Origin: Bacteroidota bacterium
GTDB lineage: Bacteria > Bacteroidota > Bacteroidia > Cytophagales > Cyclobacteriaceae
Reading direction: 5' to 3'
DNA length: 64,000 nt
Assembly: GCA_947470895.1 (NCBI GenBank)
Contig: CANIVF010000005.1
Coordinates: forward strand, 48,959-112,958
Shown: piece after piece, positions 36,301 through 45,646 of the stretch
Numbering within the stretch: the stretch's first letter is position 1
How the letters are laid out: the number at the start of each line of letters is the position of its first letter
Notes under the pieces: model-generated
Databases searched by the model: none
Seen by the model: the letters and a program-made list of their open reading frames with translations, nothing else
Told to the model about the DNA's origin: nothing
Position numbers and translations under genes: made by a program

Positions 36301-36936
36301 ATGGGACAAGCGCAATCTGCAGTCAACCGTTTTTTCTTCACCCGCTTGCAATACGATTCAGGCGATTGGGATGTGGATCAGCGCATGCCAGTGAACGTGC
36401 TGAACTCATTGATTGAATACACTACGTTAAAAATTGACACCAATGAAAACATTGTTTCATTAAGTAGTGATGATATTTTCCGTTGCCCGTTTTGTTACCT
36501 CAGTGGTCATAAGCTGGTGGAGTTCACCGCAAAGGAGCGGGAAAATTTTGAAAAGTATGTAAACAATGGTGGCTTCGTGTTTGTAGATGATTGCAATCAC
36601 GATATCGATGGCTTGTTCGCCAAATCATTTGAATCACAAATGGAACGCATCTTTGGAAACAATGTATTGAAGAAAATACCGAACAATCATGCGCTGTATT
36701 CTACCTTCTTTAAGTTTGAAGGTCCGCCAACCACCTCACAAGAACTGAATGGCTGGGGCGATGATATTGTTCACGATTATCTGAAAGCTATTGAAGTAGA
36801 TAATCGTATTACTGTGTTATACAGTAACAAAGATTATGGATGCGAATGGGATTATGATTTTCGTAATAAGCGATTTTATAGAATTGATAATACTCGGTTT
36901 AGTGTGAATATTATTATGTATGCGTTAACGAGTTAG
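36301..36936 (+). CDS. DUF4159 domain protein
   Basis: 211 residues. DUF4159 features: FFFTRLQYDSGDWDVDQRMP at the start, IFRCPFCYLSGH, and FVNNGG-type GGFVFVDDCNHDIDG, a glutamine-amidotransferase-like fold without visible catalytic set. Relatives are normally exported, but here the frame has a TGA immediately before the ATG; the opening MGQAQSAV looks like the cleavage end of a signal peptide whose hydrophobic part is missing. The N-terminus may therefore be damaged. The MoxR operon begins 62 bases downstream; DUF4159 proteins commonly accompany MoxR/DUF58/BatA genes. Confidence 0.8.
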   Translation: MGQAQSAVNRFFFTRLQYDSGDWDVDQRMPVNVLNSLIEYTTLKIDTNENIVSLSSDDIFRCPFCYLSGHKLVEFTAKERENFEKYVNNGGFVFVDDCNHDIDGLFAKSFESQMERIFGNNVLKKIPNNHALYSTFFKFEGPPTTSQELNGWGDDIVHDYLKAIEVDNRITVLYSNKDYGCEWDYDFRNKRFYRIDNTRFSVNIIMYALTS

Positions 36937-36940
36937 TATT

Positions 36941-36988
36941 AAGTCAGTAAGACTGAAGCCCGAAAGACCGTGAAGGATCTTCCGACTT
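36941..36988. repeat. Degenerate AAG-repeat stretch upstream of moxR
   Basis: Four consecutive units of 7-9 bases start with AAG (AAGTCAGT, AAGACTG, AAGCCCGA, AAGACCGTG), then AAGGATCTT and CCGACTT. The ends AAGTC and GACTT are inverted. It may be a short intergenic repeat of the type seen in Cytophagales; only one copy is in this window. Confidence 0.3.
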
Positions 36989-36997
36989 GTTTTAAAA

Positions 36998-38014
36998 ATG
37001 AGATATATGAATGAAGATTTAAAAGCTGTAGAAAAATCAGTACAGGAAATCATAACCGACCTCAATAATCTCCGCAAGGAAATGAAAAAGGTGATTGTGG
37101 GGCAGGAAGAAATCATAGAGCAATTGCTCATTACTTTTTTGGCAGGTGGCCATGCGTTGCTGGAAGGTGTTCCTGGCCTTGCAAAAACGTTGATGATTCG
37201 TTCACTATCCGAAGCCATTGCCTTACGGTTCCGCAGAATTCAGTTTACTCCTGATCTCATGCCTTCTGATATTATCGGAACAGAAGTTTTGGAAGAAGAT
37301 CATACCACAGGAAAACGGATCTTTAAATTCAATAAAGGGCCCGTGTTTGCCAACATCATCTTAGCGGATGAGATCAATCGCACGTCACCCAAAACACAAG
37401 CTGCATTGTTGGAAGCCATGCAGGAGTTTGAAGTGACCTATGCCGGTGTAACGTATTCGCTGGAGCGGCCATTCTTTATTCTGGCAACACAAAACCCTAT
37501 TGAACAAGCGGGGACTTTTCCATTACCGGAAGCGCAGCTCGATCGTTTCCTGCTTTACATCAAAGTAAGTTATCCCACAGCCGAAGAAGAGCAATCTATT
37601 TTAGAAAATACAACGGGCAAACGAGGCGAAGCTATCCAAAAAGTAATTGAGGGAAGTAAAATTCTTGAAGCACAAAAAAGTGTTCGCGAAGTGCACATCA
37701 ATCGTGAATTGATTGAATGGGTGAGTGCCTTGGTTCGTGCTACACGTGCCGGCAACAGCGATGTAAAATATGTGAATGATTGGGTGCGATGGGGTGCAGG
37801 CCCACGTGCCGGCCAGGCAATGATCCTCACAGCAAAAGCAAGAGCATTGCTTAATGGTCGCTTTGCGGTTACGCAAGATGACATACGCCACGTTGCCTAC
37901 CCGGTGTTGCGTCATCGCATTCTGATGAACTTCAAAGCGGAGTCTGAGGGAATTATTTCCGACTCAGTAACGAAACATCTTCTGGAAAACATCGCGATCA
38001 AAAAGGGAATCTGA
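36998..38014 (+). CDS. MoxR family AAA+ ATPase
   Basis: 338 residues, cytosolic chaperone-like ATPase. Walker A is the MoxR-type EGVPGLAKT, Walker B ILADEINRTSPKTQ, sensor 1 FILATQNPIEQAGTFPLPEA, and the C-terminal lid has RAGQAMILTAKARAL. The ATG at 36998 is used; a second at 37007 is equally possible. The next gene (DUF58) starts 2 bases after the stop. MoxR proteins work with vWA-domain partners to assemble or activate envelope complexes, and four such membrane genes follow in the same operon. Confidence 0.95.
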   Translation: MRYMNEDLKAVEKSVQEIITDLNNLRKEMKKVIVGQEEIIEQLLITFLAGGHALLEGVPGLAKTLMIRSLSEAIALRFRRIQFTPDLMPSDIIGTEVLEEDHTTGKRIFKFNKGPVFANIILADEINRTSPKTQAALLEAMQEFEVTYAGVTYSLERPFFILATQNPIEQAGTFPLPEAQLDRFLLYIKVSYPTAEEEQSILENTTGKRGEAIQKVIEGSKILEAQKSVREVHINRELIEWVSALVRATRAGNSDVKYVNDWVRWGAGPRAGQAMILTAKARALLNGRFAVTQDDIRHVAYPVLRHRILMNFKAESEGIISDSVTKHLLENIAIKKGI

Positions 38015-38016
38015 TC

Positions 38017-38913
38017 ATGGATGCGCGCATCAGGGAATTATTAAAACCTTCTCTCCTTAACTCCATCAACGGATTAGAGCTGATTGCGCGCGTTATTGTA
38101 GAAGGATTCATGAGTGGAAGTAATAAAAGCCAATCGGTCGGGGCCGGACAAGAGTTTAGTCAATACAGAAGTTATCAACCTGGTGATGACCTGCGCCAGC
38201 TGGATTGGAAAATGTTTGCACGCTCCGAACGATATTATATTAAAGAAGCAGAGATCGAAACCAACATCACTGTCAAATTTATGTTGGATGCCAGCCGGTC
38301 GATGGCGTATGAAGAAGAGGGCATCAGTAAATTTCAGTACGCAAAAGTATTGATGGCTGCGTTGGCTTTCCTTGCCCGTAAGCAAGGTGATACATTTGGT
38401 TTGTTTGTGGTGAACGATCGGCAAATACAATCCATCTTGCCACGATTTGAACAACAACAGTTCATTCGTTTTTTAACTGCCCTGGTTGCTGCAAAGAGTG
38501 AAGGTGTTTGGGAGAAGTCGAAAGGCATTGAACATCTTTTTGATCATCATGGAAAGGAGATGATCATTTTCATTACTGATTTGTATGATGATGGTAATGA
38601 CATTCAACAATTCATTTCGCGTTTGAAAACCAAACGTAATGAAGTGATTGTCTTTCACCTGATGGGAAGCCACGAAACACAATTTGATTTTGATGGATCG
38701 TTTACTTTCGAAGATCTTGAAACCGGTGTGCGAACAAAGGCAGACTCACACATGCAGCAGGCAGACTATAGAGAACGCATGCAAACATGGTTGACCCATT
38801 CGCGTTCGTGGATGTTGGAGAAGCAAATCAATTATCAGCTGGTTCAATTAAATGAACCGGTAGAAGAAGTGTTGCGAAATTTTTTAACAGTCCGTAAACG
38901 CCTCGTTCGCTAA
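38017..38913 (+). CDS. DUF58 family protein (vWA-like)
   Basis: 298 residues. The family motif QYRSYQPGDDLRQLDWKMFA at about 46-67 is followed by a vWA-type metal-site DASRSM (DxSxS). No membrane helix in this short form. DUF58 proteins are the standard partner of MoxR ATPases. The stop overlaps the next start (TAATG), indicating translational coupling with the BatA-like gene. Confidence 0.9.
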   Translation: MDARIRELLKPSLLNSINGLELIARVIVEGFMSGSNKSQSVGAGQEFSQYRSYQPGDDLRQLDWKMFARSERYYIKEAEIETNITVKFMLDASRSMAYEEEGISKFQYAKVLMAALAFLARKQGDTFGLFVVNDRQIQSILPRFEQQQFIRFLTALVAAKSEGVWEKSKGIEHLFDHHGKEMIIFITDLYDDGNDIQQFISRLKTKRNEVIVFHLMGSHETQFDFDGSFTFEDLETGVRTKADSHMQQADYRERMQTWLTHSRSWMLEKQINYQLVQLNEPVEEVLRNFLTVRKRLVR

Positions 38914-40133
38914 TGCAGTCCGCACAACCGATCATGCTCTGGGCCCTGGCAGGATTATCTATTCCGATCGCGATTCATTTGCTGAGTCGTAAGGAAGGTA
39001 AAGTGATTTACCTGGGAAGCTTGCGTCACCTGAGTGAAACGAGTACACAGCAATTCAGAGGGATTAAACTCAATGAGATTTTATTATTGGTGTTGAGGAG
39101 TTTGCTCGTTATTCTTTTTGTTCTGCTTATTAGTGGACTGCACTTTACTGATTCAGGTGACAATCGATGGTTGTTGGTAGAGAAGGACATAAAAGAAAAT
39201 CCTGTAGCATTAAAACTCATCGACAGTCTTAAAGCACAAGGTTTTGAATCGCATCGGTTGCAAAAAGGATTTCCAACAGAGAGTGTTTTGATGGAAGATG
39301 GATTTATAAATCATTGGCAAGCCATCACATCGTTGCAACAACAGGAACTTGATCAGGCCATTGTGCTATCGCATAGTCGTGTGGAAGACTTTAAAGGAGT
39401 AAGGCAGGCTATGGGTAAGAATATTCAATGGATCACATTTACAACTTCACCTAATAATTTTGTGGCAGAAGCCATCGAGCAATCGCCTGAGCGTGTTTTA
39501 GTAAGGCGGGGAAATTCGCAAGCAGACCATACCAGTTTCGAAACGATTGTAGCAACAACTCACTTATCTGATTCTATTCCGATCAAGAAAGCATCAACGA
39601 TTTCCATCTTATTAGCCAGCGATTCAGAATTTGAAAATGATAAACAGATAATCAAGGCGGCTTTGAATGCAATCGCTAAAACACTTCCAATCCATATTGA
39701 TTTGCGCGAAACAAATCCTGAAGCAGTTTCAACTCTTTCGGCAGATTGGTTGATCTGGCTTTCAACGAAAGGTATTTCAGTACAGGATTCAGTTAACGTT
39801 ATTTCATATAGCCGTAATCCTGCTGATCAGATAGTAACACGTATTCGTGAAAATCATTGGACGATCAATAAGCGACTAACGATTGAAACTGTTCGTCAGA
39901 AAAATTTGACACTCAAGCTAGCTACAGTATTGGTTGATGAAAAAGAGAAATGGGAACGGATTGCTTCACAAGACAGGCGCTCGTTGCCTGATAGTATTTT
40001 GTTTAGTGGAGTGACTTCTTCATCAACAAATGTTGCGGCTGGAGTGACGCCTCCATTAAATAAATATCTTTTAATTTTATTCCTGGTTCTTTTAGTTGCG
40101 GAGCGGTTCATATCTTATCAACGAAATCAATGA
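38913..40133 (+). CDS. BatA N-terminal domain membrane protein
   Basis: 406 residues. The N-terminal BatA domain has two membrane helices (IMLWALAGLSIPIAIHLL and EILLLVLRSLLVILFVLLI) separated by a loop containing GKVIYLGSLRHLSE. A long extracytoplasmic region follows and a final helix (LNKYLLILFLVLLVAERF) lies at the C-terminus. The vWA MIDAS of true BatA is not evident. The start overlaps the DUF58 stop and the end overlaps the next gene by 4 bases, so it is an integral part of the MoxR operon. Confidence 0.85.
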   Translation: MQSAQPIMLWALAGLSIPIAIHLLSRKEGKVIYLGSLRHLSETSTQQFRGIKLNEILLLVLRSLLVILFVLLISGLHFTDSGDNRWLLVEKDIKENPVALKLIDSLKAQGFESHRLQKGFPTESVLMEDGFINHWQAITSLQQQELDQAIVLSHSRVEDFKGVRQAMGKNIQWITFTTSPNNFVAEAIEQSPERVLVRRGNSQADHTSFETIVATTHLSDSIPIKKASTISILLASDSEFENDKQIIKAALNAIAKTLPIHIDLRETNPEAVSTLSADWLIWLSTKGISVQDSVNVISYSRNPADQIVTRIRENHWTINKRLTIETVRQKNLTLKLATVLVDEKEKWERIASQDRRSLPDSILFSGVTSSSTNVAAGVTPPLNKYLLILFLVLLVAERFISYQRNQ

Positions 40134-42394
40134 GCACACCGGAAGCACTAAATAGAATCACCAGCTTAAAAAATCGCTATCTGACTTTGCGTTGGATAGA
40201 ACTATTTCTGCTTGCCGGAGCTGCTGTGTTTTTTGTTTGGGCTTTTCTTTTCCTGTTGAATGTTTCCCTGTTAATGAAGATTTCAGCATCCGTTGCGGCC
40301 GTTGTGTTAGTGATCACCATCGGAACTGTGCGTTACCGACTATTTCAATGGAGCAACAAGGAATTTATACAACACCTTAATTCAAACTATCCACAACTGG
40401 AAGAAAGTGCCGACTTGTTGCTAAGTGATGCTGATTTGTTAACCGGATTGCAAAAACTTCAGATGCAGAAAACAGTGCAACGCTTTGATAGCATCTATCC
40501 TGAAATTAAACTCCCGAATGTTCTTCCTCAGTCGTTGGGAATATTTGTTTTGTGTGCCATTGCTTATTTCGGGCTGATTTCTTTCACCTCTCCTCCAATT
40601 GAAGCAACGGAAGAAGCACCAATCAATATTGCCCCGGTCATTGATAATCCAGCTAAAGAGAGTGCAAGGATCAGTTTTCTTTCCATTTCGGTAGCGCCAC
40701 CTTCCTACACACAGATAAAAACATTTACATCGTCCACTCCGGATTTAAAAGTGCCGGAAGGAAGTGAGGTTCGTTGGACTGTTAAATTTTCTTCACCGGT
40801 TACTCATCCAAAGATTTTCCTTTCGGGAAAGGATTCAATTGATTTGCGACTGGTAAACGATCAGTATTCGACCACATTAAATTTAAATGAGTCGGGCTTT
40901 TATGAGATTCAGTGGACAGATCATCTAAAAGTAGTTCGATCGGATTATTATAAAATCGAAATCATTAAGGATCTGGCACCGAAAGTGGTGGTGGATAACT
41001 TAAATCAGTTCACACGGTTATCGTTGGCCGACCAACGGAAGTTAACATTACAATCAACACTCACTGATGATTACGGGTTGACAAAAGCGTCTGTCATTGC
41101 TACGATAAGTAAAGGCAGCGGTGAATCTGTAAAGTTCCGTGAGGAGCGACTTGAGTTTGAGAAGCCGGCATCCATTTCCGGCAGGAAGATAAACGCAGAG
41201 CTCAAACTCGACTTGAATAAATTAGGCATGGAACCAGGCGATGAACTTTACTTTTATGTGGAGACCCTGGATAATAAAGTACCTTCACCTAATCATAGTC
41301 GAACAGAAACATTTTTCATTGCGCTGCAAGACACAACGCAACAAGTAGCTGTGGAGGATGAAGGCCTTGGTGTAGATCTGATGCCGGAATACTTCCGCAG
41401 TCAGCGGCAGATCATCATCGATACAGAAAAATTATTGAAAGAACGTAAGAAGAGAACTGTTCAGGAGTTCAAGTCAACCAGTAATGAGTTGGGGTATGAT
41501 CAGAAAGTGTTGCGGCTCCGCTACGGTCAGTTTTTGGGCGAAGAGTTTGAAGGCCAGATTGGTAAAGTAGAAGTGCCCGAAGAAGATGATGATCATGAAA
41601 GCACCATTGAAAAATTTAGCCACGTGCACGACAAAGAAAATGAGCACAACCTGGTGGCGGATAAGAAGCCAGTAACAACAGAGCCCTCGCATGATGGCGA
41701 ACAAAAAGATCCCAACGAAAAAGAAAATCCTTTGGAAGCCTTTGCGCATAACCATGATGATGGCGAACAGGCAACATTCTTTGTGCAATCTGTTCGCGCG
41801 AAATTAAAAGCAGCACTAGCAGTAATGTGGGATGCGGAATTATACCTTCGATTGTTTGAACCTGAGAAATCATTACCATATCAATACACCGCTTTGAAGT
41901 TGTTAAAGGAAATCAGTAATGATTCGCGGATCTATGTACATCGCACGGGGTTTGATCCACCACCTTTGAAAGAAGAAAAACGATTATCGGCAGACTTAAC
42001 TGAGATTTATAATTCAACCGTAACTAACAAACTGGAACAGAAAGATCTATTTCCTGAAATTAAAAAGGCACTACAGCAGATTGAATTTTTATTGGAGCAA
42101 CCTAATCCGATATTGTCATCCGATAAAAAAGACCAGTTTCGTAAAGCTGGTCAGGAATTAGCCACGGTAGCGTTGGAAGAGCCAGGTCAATTTCTCGATG
42201 GCCTCTCATTATTGAAGAAAGTCACTGATGATGCAATAAGCCAGGGCGAGTTATCTATTGCATTAATAGCAATTCAAAATATTTTCTGGAAAGTTTTGCC
42301 GCAGCAGCCCATAGTACCCAAGAAGAACGAGTTGATATTGCATCCTCTGGACGTTCAATTTTTAAATAGCCTGAAGCAGTTACAACATGATTGA
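40130..42394 (+). CDS. Large membrane protein of the MoxR operon (DUF4175-like)
   Basis: 754 residues with two helices near residues 20-66 and a third near 140-157 (LGIFVLCAIAYFGLISF). The extracytoplasmic part (165-395) includes beta-rich segments (LTDDYGLTKASVIATI). A highly charged stretch follows with two similar motifs, FSHVHD at 496-501 and FAHNHDD at 538-544, set in Asp/Glu-rich sequence. After that a helical domain (KAALAVMWDAELYLRLFEPE) runs to the end. Overlaps BatA upstream by 4 bases (ATGA) and the next gene by 8. Related to DUF4175; function unknown, probably a structural member of a MoxR-served membrane complex. Confidence 0.75.
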   Translation: MSTPEALNRITSLKNRYLTLRWIELFLLAGAAVFFVWAFLFLLNVSLLMKISASVAAVVLVITIGTVRYRLFQWSNKEFIQHLNSNYPQLEESADLLLSDADLLTGLQKLQMQKTVQRFDSIYPEIKLPNVLPQSLGIFVLCAIAYFGLISFTSPPIEATEEAPINIAPVIDNPAKESARISFLSISVAPPSYTQIKTFTSSTPDLKVPEGSEVRWTVKFSSPVTHPKIFLSGKDSIDLRLVNDQYSTTLNLNESGFYEIQWTDHLKVVRSDYYKIEIIKDLAPKVVVDNLNQFTRLSLADQRKLTLQSTLTDDYGLTKASVIATISKGSGESVKFREERLEFEKPASISGRKINAELKLDLNKLGMEPGDELYFYVETLDNKVPSPNHSRTETFFIALQDTTQQVAVEDEGLGVDLMPEYFRSQRQIIIDTEKLLKERKKRTVQEFKSTSNELGYDQKVLRLRYGQFLGEEFEGQIGKVEVPEEDDDHESTIEKFSHVHDKENEHNLVADKKPVTTEPSHDGEQKDPNEKENPLEAFAHNHDDGEQATFFVQSVRAKLKAALAVMWDAELYLRLFEPEKSLPYQYTALKLLKEISNDSRIYVHRTGFDPPPLKEEKRLSADLTEIYNSTVTNKLEQKDLFPEIKKALQQIEFLLEQPNPILSSDKKDQFRKAGQELATVALEEPGQFLDGLSLLKKVTDDAISQGELSIALIAIQNIFWKVLPQQPIVPKKNELILHPLDVQFLNSLKQLQHD

Positions 42395-44144
42395 TACAGG
42401 CTTAAGCATACAGCCCATTTTTTCTCTATCGATTATTGCCATAGTAGTCATCGTGCTGCTTGCCTTTATGATATGGAAGGAATGGCAGAGAAAGATCAAG
42501 TATCGATATGCCCGTATCGTAGCTGTTATCCTGATCATTATTTCGATTTTGGGTTTGCTCTTACAACCTGTTGTGGAGCGTGAAAGAGAATCTCATGGTG
42601 TGGTGTTGCTAACTCCGCACTACAAAGCTTACGTTGCAGATAGTTTATTGAAAGCAAGTCCAAAGCTAACTTTGTTACGTACTGCTGATGCTACACCTTA
42701 TCGGGATGCGACAGTGCTTGATAACTTCTATGATTTATATCAAGGCATTAATCTTCATTTTGTATTGGGCGATGGATTGCAGGAATATGTTGTTCATGAA
42801 ATCAAAGCACCTTTCCAATTTTATAAAGGAGAATTGCCAACTGGCATTGTGACGTGGTTGCATCCATCGGATTTTAAACCCAATCAGGTTCAGAAAATTC
42901 AGGGCACTTTGCGATCCAACGGGGCATCACAAATAAAATTGACAGGCCCGGGAGGAGTGGAAGATTCAGTTTCATTTACTCAACAGGGAAGTCATGATTT
43001 TGCGCTGTCACTGACACCGAAGCCGTCTGGTTTGTTTGTTTATTCTGTTGTTATTGAGGATGATGGAAAATCTGTAACGCAGAAATTTCCAGTCGAGGTA
43101 ATGGAAGGAAAAAAACTAAACATCCTCTTTATTCAGAATTACCCAACATCTGAAATGAGATACCTGAAAAACTTCCTTTCGGAGAATGGCCATGCATTGG
43201 CGGTTCGATCAAAAATTTCTAAAGATAAATTTCGCTATGAGTATGCAAATAGACAGTCGCTTCGGATTGATCGATTATCACCCCAAATTTTAAATGAATT
43301 CGACTTATTTTTTATTGATCAGGAATCACTTGAGGCTTTATCGAAAAATGAGAAATCGGTGTTGGAAGAGTCTGTGAGGCATGGATTGGGATTGTTAACT
43401 ATTTATCATTCAAAAGACAAAGTTAAAAACTCAGCATTTCTATCGCTTTCCATGAGGGATATTGCTGGAGACACAGTGAATGTGAATTTAGGTTCTTCTA
43501 CACTTACATTTTCAGTACTGCCACTAGCGGTGATTGATGTGGTTGAACCTATTGCGCTAACAAAGGATCGCGTACTATCAGGTTTTGTAAATAAAGGAGC
43601 TGGACGAATAGCATTTCAGTTTTTACAGGAAACTTACCGATTGGCATTGGAAGGAAAAAAAATGGAATACGCTTCTTTATGGTCGCCATTGGTGGAGCGA
43701 ACATCCCGAACTCAAAATCCAAAATTCAAAATTGAAATAGAGCAACCTTTTCCAAGGTTCGTGGATGAACCATTGAATGTTAATGTTATTGCCGCCATTG
43801 CCAGACCACAACTTATGAATGACGGTATTCTCATTCCCTTACGCGAAGATGTGGTGATTGATGATTTCTGGCATGGCACTATTTGGGCTGATGAAAGCGG
43901 TTGGCATCAATTTACCTTGAAACAGGATTCAACAAAACGTAATTATTATGTGTCGAGTCCAAACGAGTGGCAATCGCTACACATTTCTCAGCTTCATAAA
44001 TTCAATGAATCAGTAAGTCAGAAGAATTCAAATAGCAACAAGAGTTTATCCATCATTAAAGAACAGCATCCGATTTCTCTCTTCGTTTTCTTTATTATCT
44101 TTTTGTTATCAGCTGGATTTTTATGGTTAGTGCCAAAACTGTGA
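42387..44144 (+). CDS. Membrane protein of the MoxR operon with amidotransferase-like domain
   Basis: 585 residues. Helices lie near residues 12-28 (FSLSIIAIVVIVLLAFMIW), 42-60 and 565-582 (ISLFVFFIIFLLSAGFLW). The extracytoplasmic region contains a class-I glutamine-amidotransferase-like fold without visible catalytic Cys-His (LNILFIQNYPTSEMRYLKN, FDLFFIDQESLEAL). This kind of protein closes MoxR/BatA operons in Cytophagales. It overlaps the previous gene by 8 bases and is the last gene of the operon. No specific function can be given. Confidence 0.7.
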   Translation: MIDTGLSIQPIFSLSIIAIVVIVLLAFMIWKEWQRKIKYRYARIVAVILIIISILGLLLQPVVERERESHGVVLLTPHYKAYVADSLLKASPKLTLLRTADATPYRDATVLDNFYDLYQGINLHFVLGDGLQEYVVHEIKAPFQFYKGELPTGIVTWLHPSDFKPNQVQKIQGTLRSNGASQIKLTGPGGVEDSVSFTQQGSHDFALSLTPKPSGLFVYSVVIEDDGKSVTQKFPVEVMEGKKLNILFIQNYPTSEMRYLKNFLSENGHALAVRSKISKDKFRYEYANRQSLRIDRLSPQILNEFDLFFIDQESLEALSKNEKSVLEESVRHGLGLLTIYHSKDKVKNSAFLSLSMRDIAGDTVNVNLGSSTLTFSVLPLAVIDVVEPIALTKDRVLSGFVNKGAGRIAFQFLQETYRLALEGKKMEYASLWSPLVERTSRTQNPKFKIEIEQPFPRFVDEPLNVNVIAAIARPQLMNDGILIPLREDVVIDDFWHGTIWADESGWHQFTLKQDSTKRNYYVSSPNEWQSLHISQLHKFNESVSQKNSNSNKSLSIIKEQHPISLFVFFIIFLLSAGFLWLVPKL

Positions 44145-44179
44145 AAGAATGTCATAGTTAATAGACAAATCTTTTAGAT

Positions 44180-44187
44180 TACTTTTG
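44180..44187 (+). promoter_or_regulatory. candidate -7 promoter element (TACTTTTG) for the MATE gene
   Basis: The octamer fits TAnnTTTG, is identical to the one before uppS, and lies 14 bases before the ATG at 44202. No clear -33 element. Confidence 0.4.
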
Positions 44188-44201
44188 CTAACAATCTCGT
44201 T

Positions 44202-45539
44202 ATGGAATTACGTCTCGGCACCAGTTATAAGCAAATCTTGTTCATGGCAATGCCAATTACTCTGGCGATGCTTGTTCCGCAAATCAACTTCATCACCAAC
44301 AATATTTTCTTGGGCATGTTGGGTGAGCAGGAACTGGCCAGTGCAGGCATCACCGGAGTTTATTATTTAATCTTTGCTGTAATCGGAAATGGTCTTAATA
44401 ATGGACTGCAGGGATTAATTGCGCGGAGGGCAGGACAGAATTTACCAAAGGAAATAGGCCGTATATTTTTTAATGGTGTTTGGGTTGCCTTGTTGATTGC
44501 TGCATTAGGTATTGCCGCCACCTATCTCTTTGCTCCTATGGTTATGCGCGCATTCATTCATGATACCGTTATTGCCGATCAGGTTATTGACTTTTTATTA
44601 ATCCGAATCTGGGGTCTTCCTTTTCTCTATTTGTATGTGATGCGCAATGCGTTGCTGGTGGGCACAAATCAAACGCGCTTTTTGGTATGGGGCACGTTGG
44701 CAGAAGCGTTGGTCAATATTGTTTTGGACTACACCATGATCTTCGGGCATTATGGCTTTCCTGCCATCGGTTTTAACGGTGCGGCATACGCATCAATCAT
44801 TGCAGAAGCATCAGGCTTATTTGTGATCTATGCAGTCATTCATTTCAAAGGTATTCACAAATCGTTTGCGTTTTTTGAACGAACGAAGATTGATATTTCA
44901 ATCGTCAAATTGATTCTCACCATGTCTGCACCACTGATCGTACAGTTTGCTATCAGCATCATGAGTTGGGAGTATTTTTATATCCTAGTGGAGCATCACG
45001 GCCCACGTGCATTGGCCATCTCAAACACTATGCGAAATATTTTTGGCTTGTTTGGAATTTTCTGCTGGGCATTTGCTTCCACTACCAACACGATGGTGAG
45101 CAATATTATTGGTCAGGGTAAACAAGATGAAGTGATGCCACTGATCAACCGTATTGTCAAGATGAGCTTGGGTATTTCCATTTTCATCTTTATCATTCTA
45201 AATATCATACCCGAATTCTTTTTATCTTTTTATAGTCAGGGTGACGAATTCATTGCTGAAGCAGTACCCATTGTGCGCATCGTATCCGTAGCGTTATTGA
45301 TGATGTCGGTAGGAACAATCTGGCTCAATGCTGTGACAGGGACTGGTAACACGCGCGTGAATCTATTGATCGAATTAGTCACGATCGTGGTTTATTGTGT
45401 TTATGTATTCCTGGTTCTTGAATATTGGAATCTTTCTATTGGCTGGGGCTGGGGAAGTGAGTGGGTGTATTGGATCAGTATGTTCACGATGGCGTTTTTC
45501 TACATGCGATCAGGCAAGTGGAAGGGAAAGGTGATTTGA
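44202..45539 (+). CDS. MATE family efflux transporter
   Basis: 445 residues, twelve predicted membrane helices in two MatE repeats. The N-terminal repeat has LFMAMPITLAMLVPQINFIT and LGMLGEQELASAGITG, and the second begins at VKLILTMSAPLIVQFAIS. MATE proteins export drugs or metabolites in exchange for Na+ or H+. It is a single-gene unit following the MoxR operon by 57 bases with its own promoter candidate. Substrate cannot be inferred. Confidence 0.92.
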   Translation: MELRLGTSYKQILFMAMPITLAMLVPQINFITNNIFLGMLGEQELASAGITGVYYLIFAVIGNGLNNGLQGLIARRAGQNLPKEIGRIFFNGVWVALLIAALGIAATYLFAPMVMRAFIHDTVIADQVIDFLLIRIWGLPFLYLYVMRNALLVGTNQTRFLVWGTLAEALVNIVLDYTMIFGHYGFPAIGFNGAAYASIIAEASGLFVIYAVIHFKGIHKSFAFFERTKIDISIVKLILTMSAPLIVQFAISIMSWEYFYILVEHHGPRALAISNTMRNIFGLFGIFCWAFASTTNTMVSNIIGQGKQDEVMPLINRIVKMSLGISIFIFIILNIIPEFFLSFYSQGDEFIAEAVPIVRIVSVALLMMSVGTIWLNAVTGTGNTRVNLLIELVTIVVYCVYVFLVLEYWNLSIGWGWGSEWVYWISMFTMAFFYMRSGKWKGKVI

Positions 45540-45593
45540 TTTTTGTTTTTTGATGCAGCTTCAAAACAAGTCTGTTGAGGCATAGATAACGCA

Positions 45594-45624
45594 GAAAAAA
45601 AAAGGCCACCATCACGGGCAGCCT
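45594..45624 (-). terminator. Terminator for the tandem M1 peptidase genes
   Basis: On the minus strand the RNA AGGCUGCC / GGUGGCCU forms an 8-pair stem with two G-U pairs and a CGUGAU loop, followed by about ten U. The stem has mismatches on the plus strand, so it is minus-specific. Confidence 0.7.
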
Positions 45625-45646
45625 CTTTAAACAATTCCAGGTAAGA

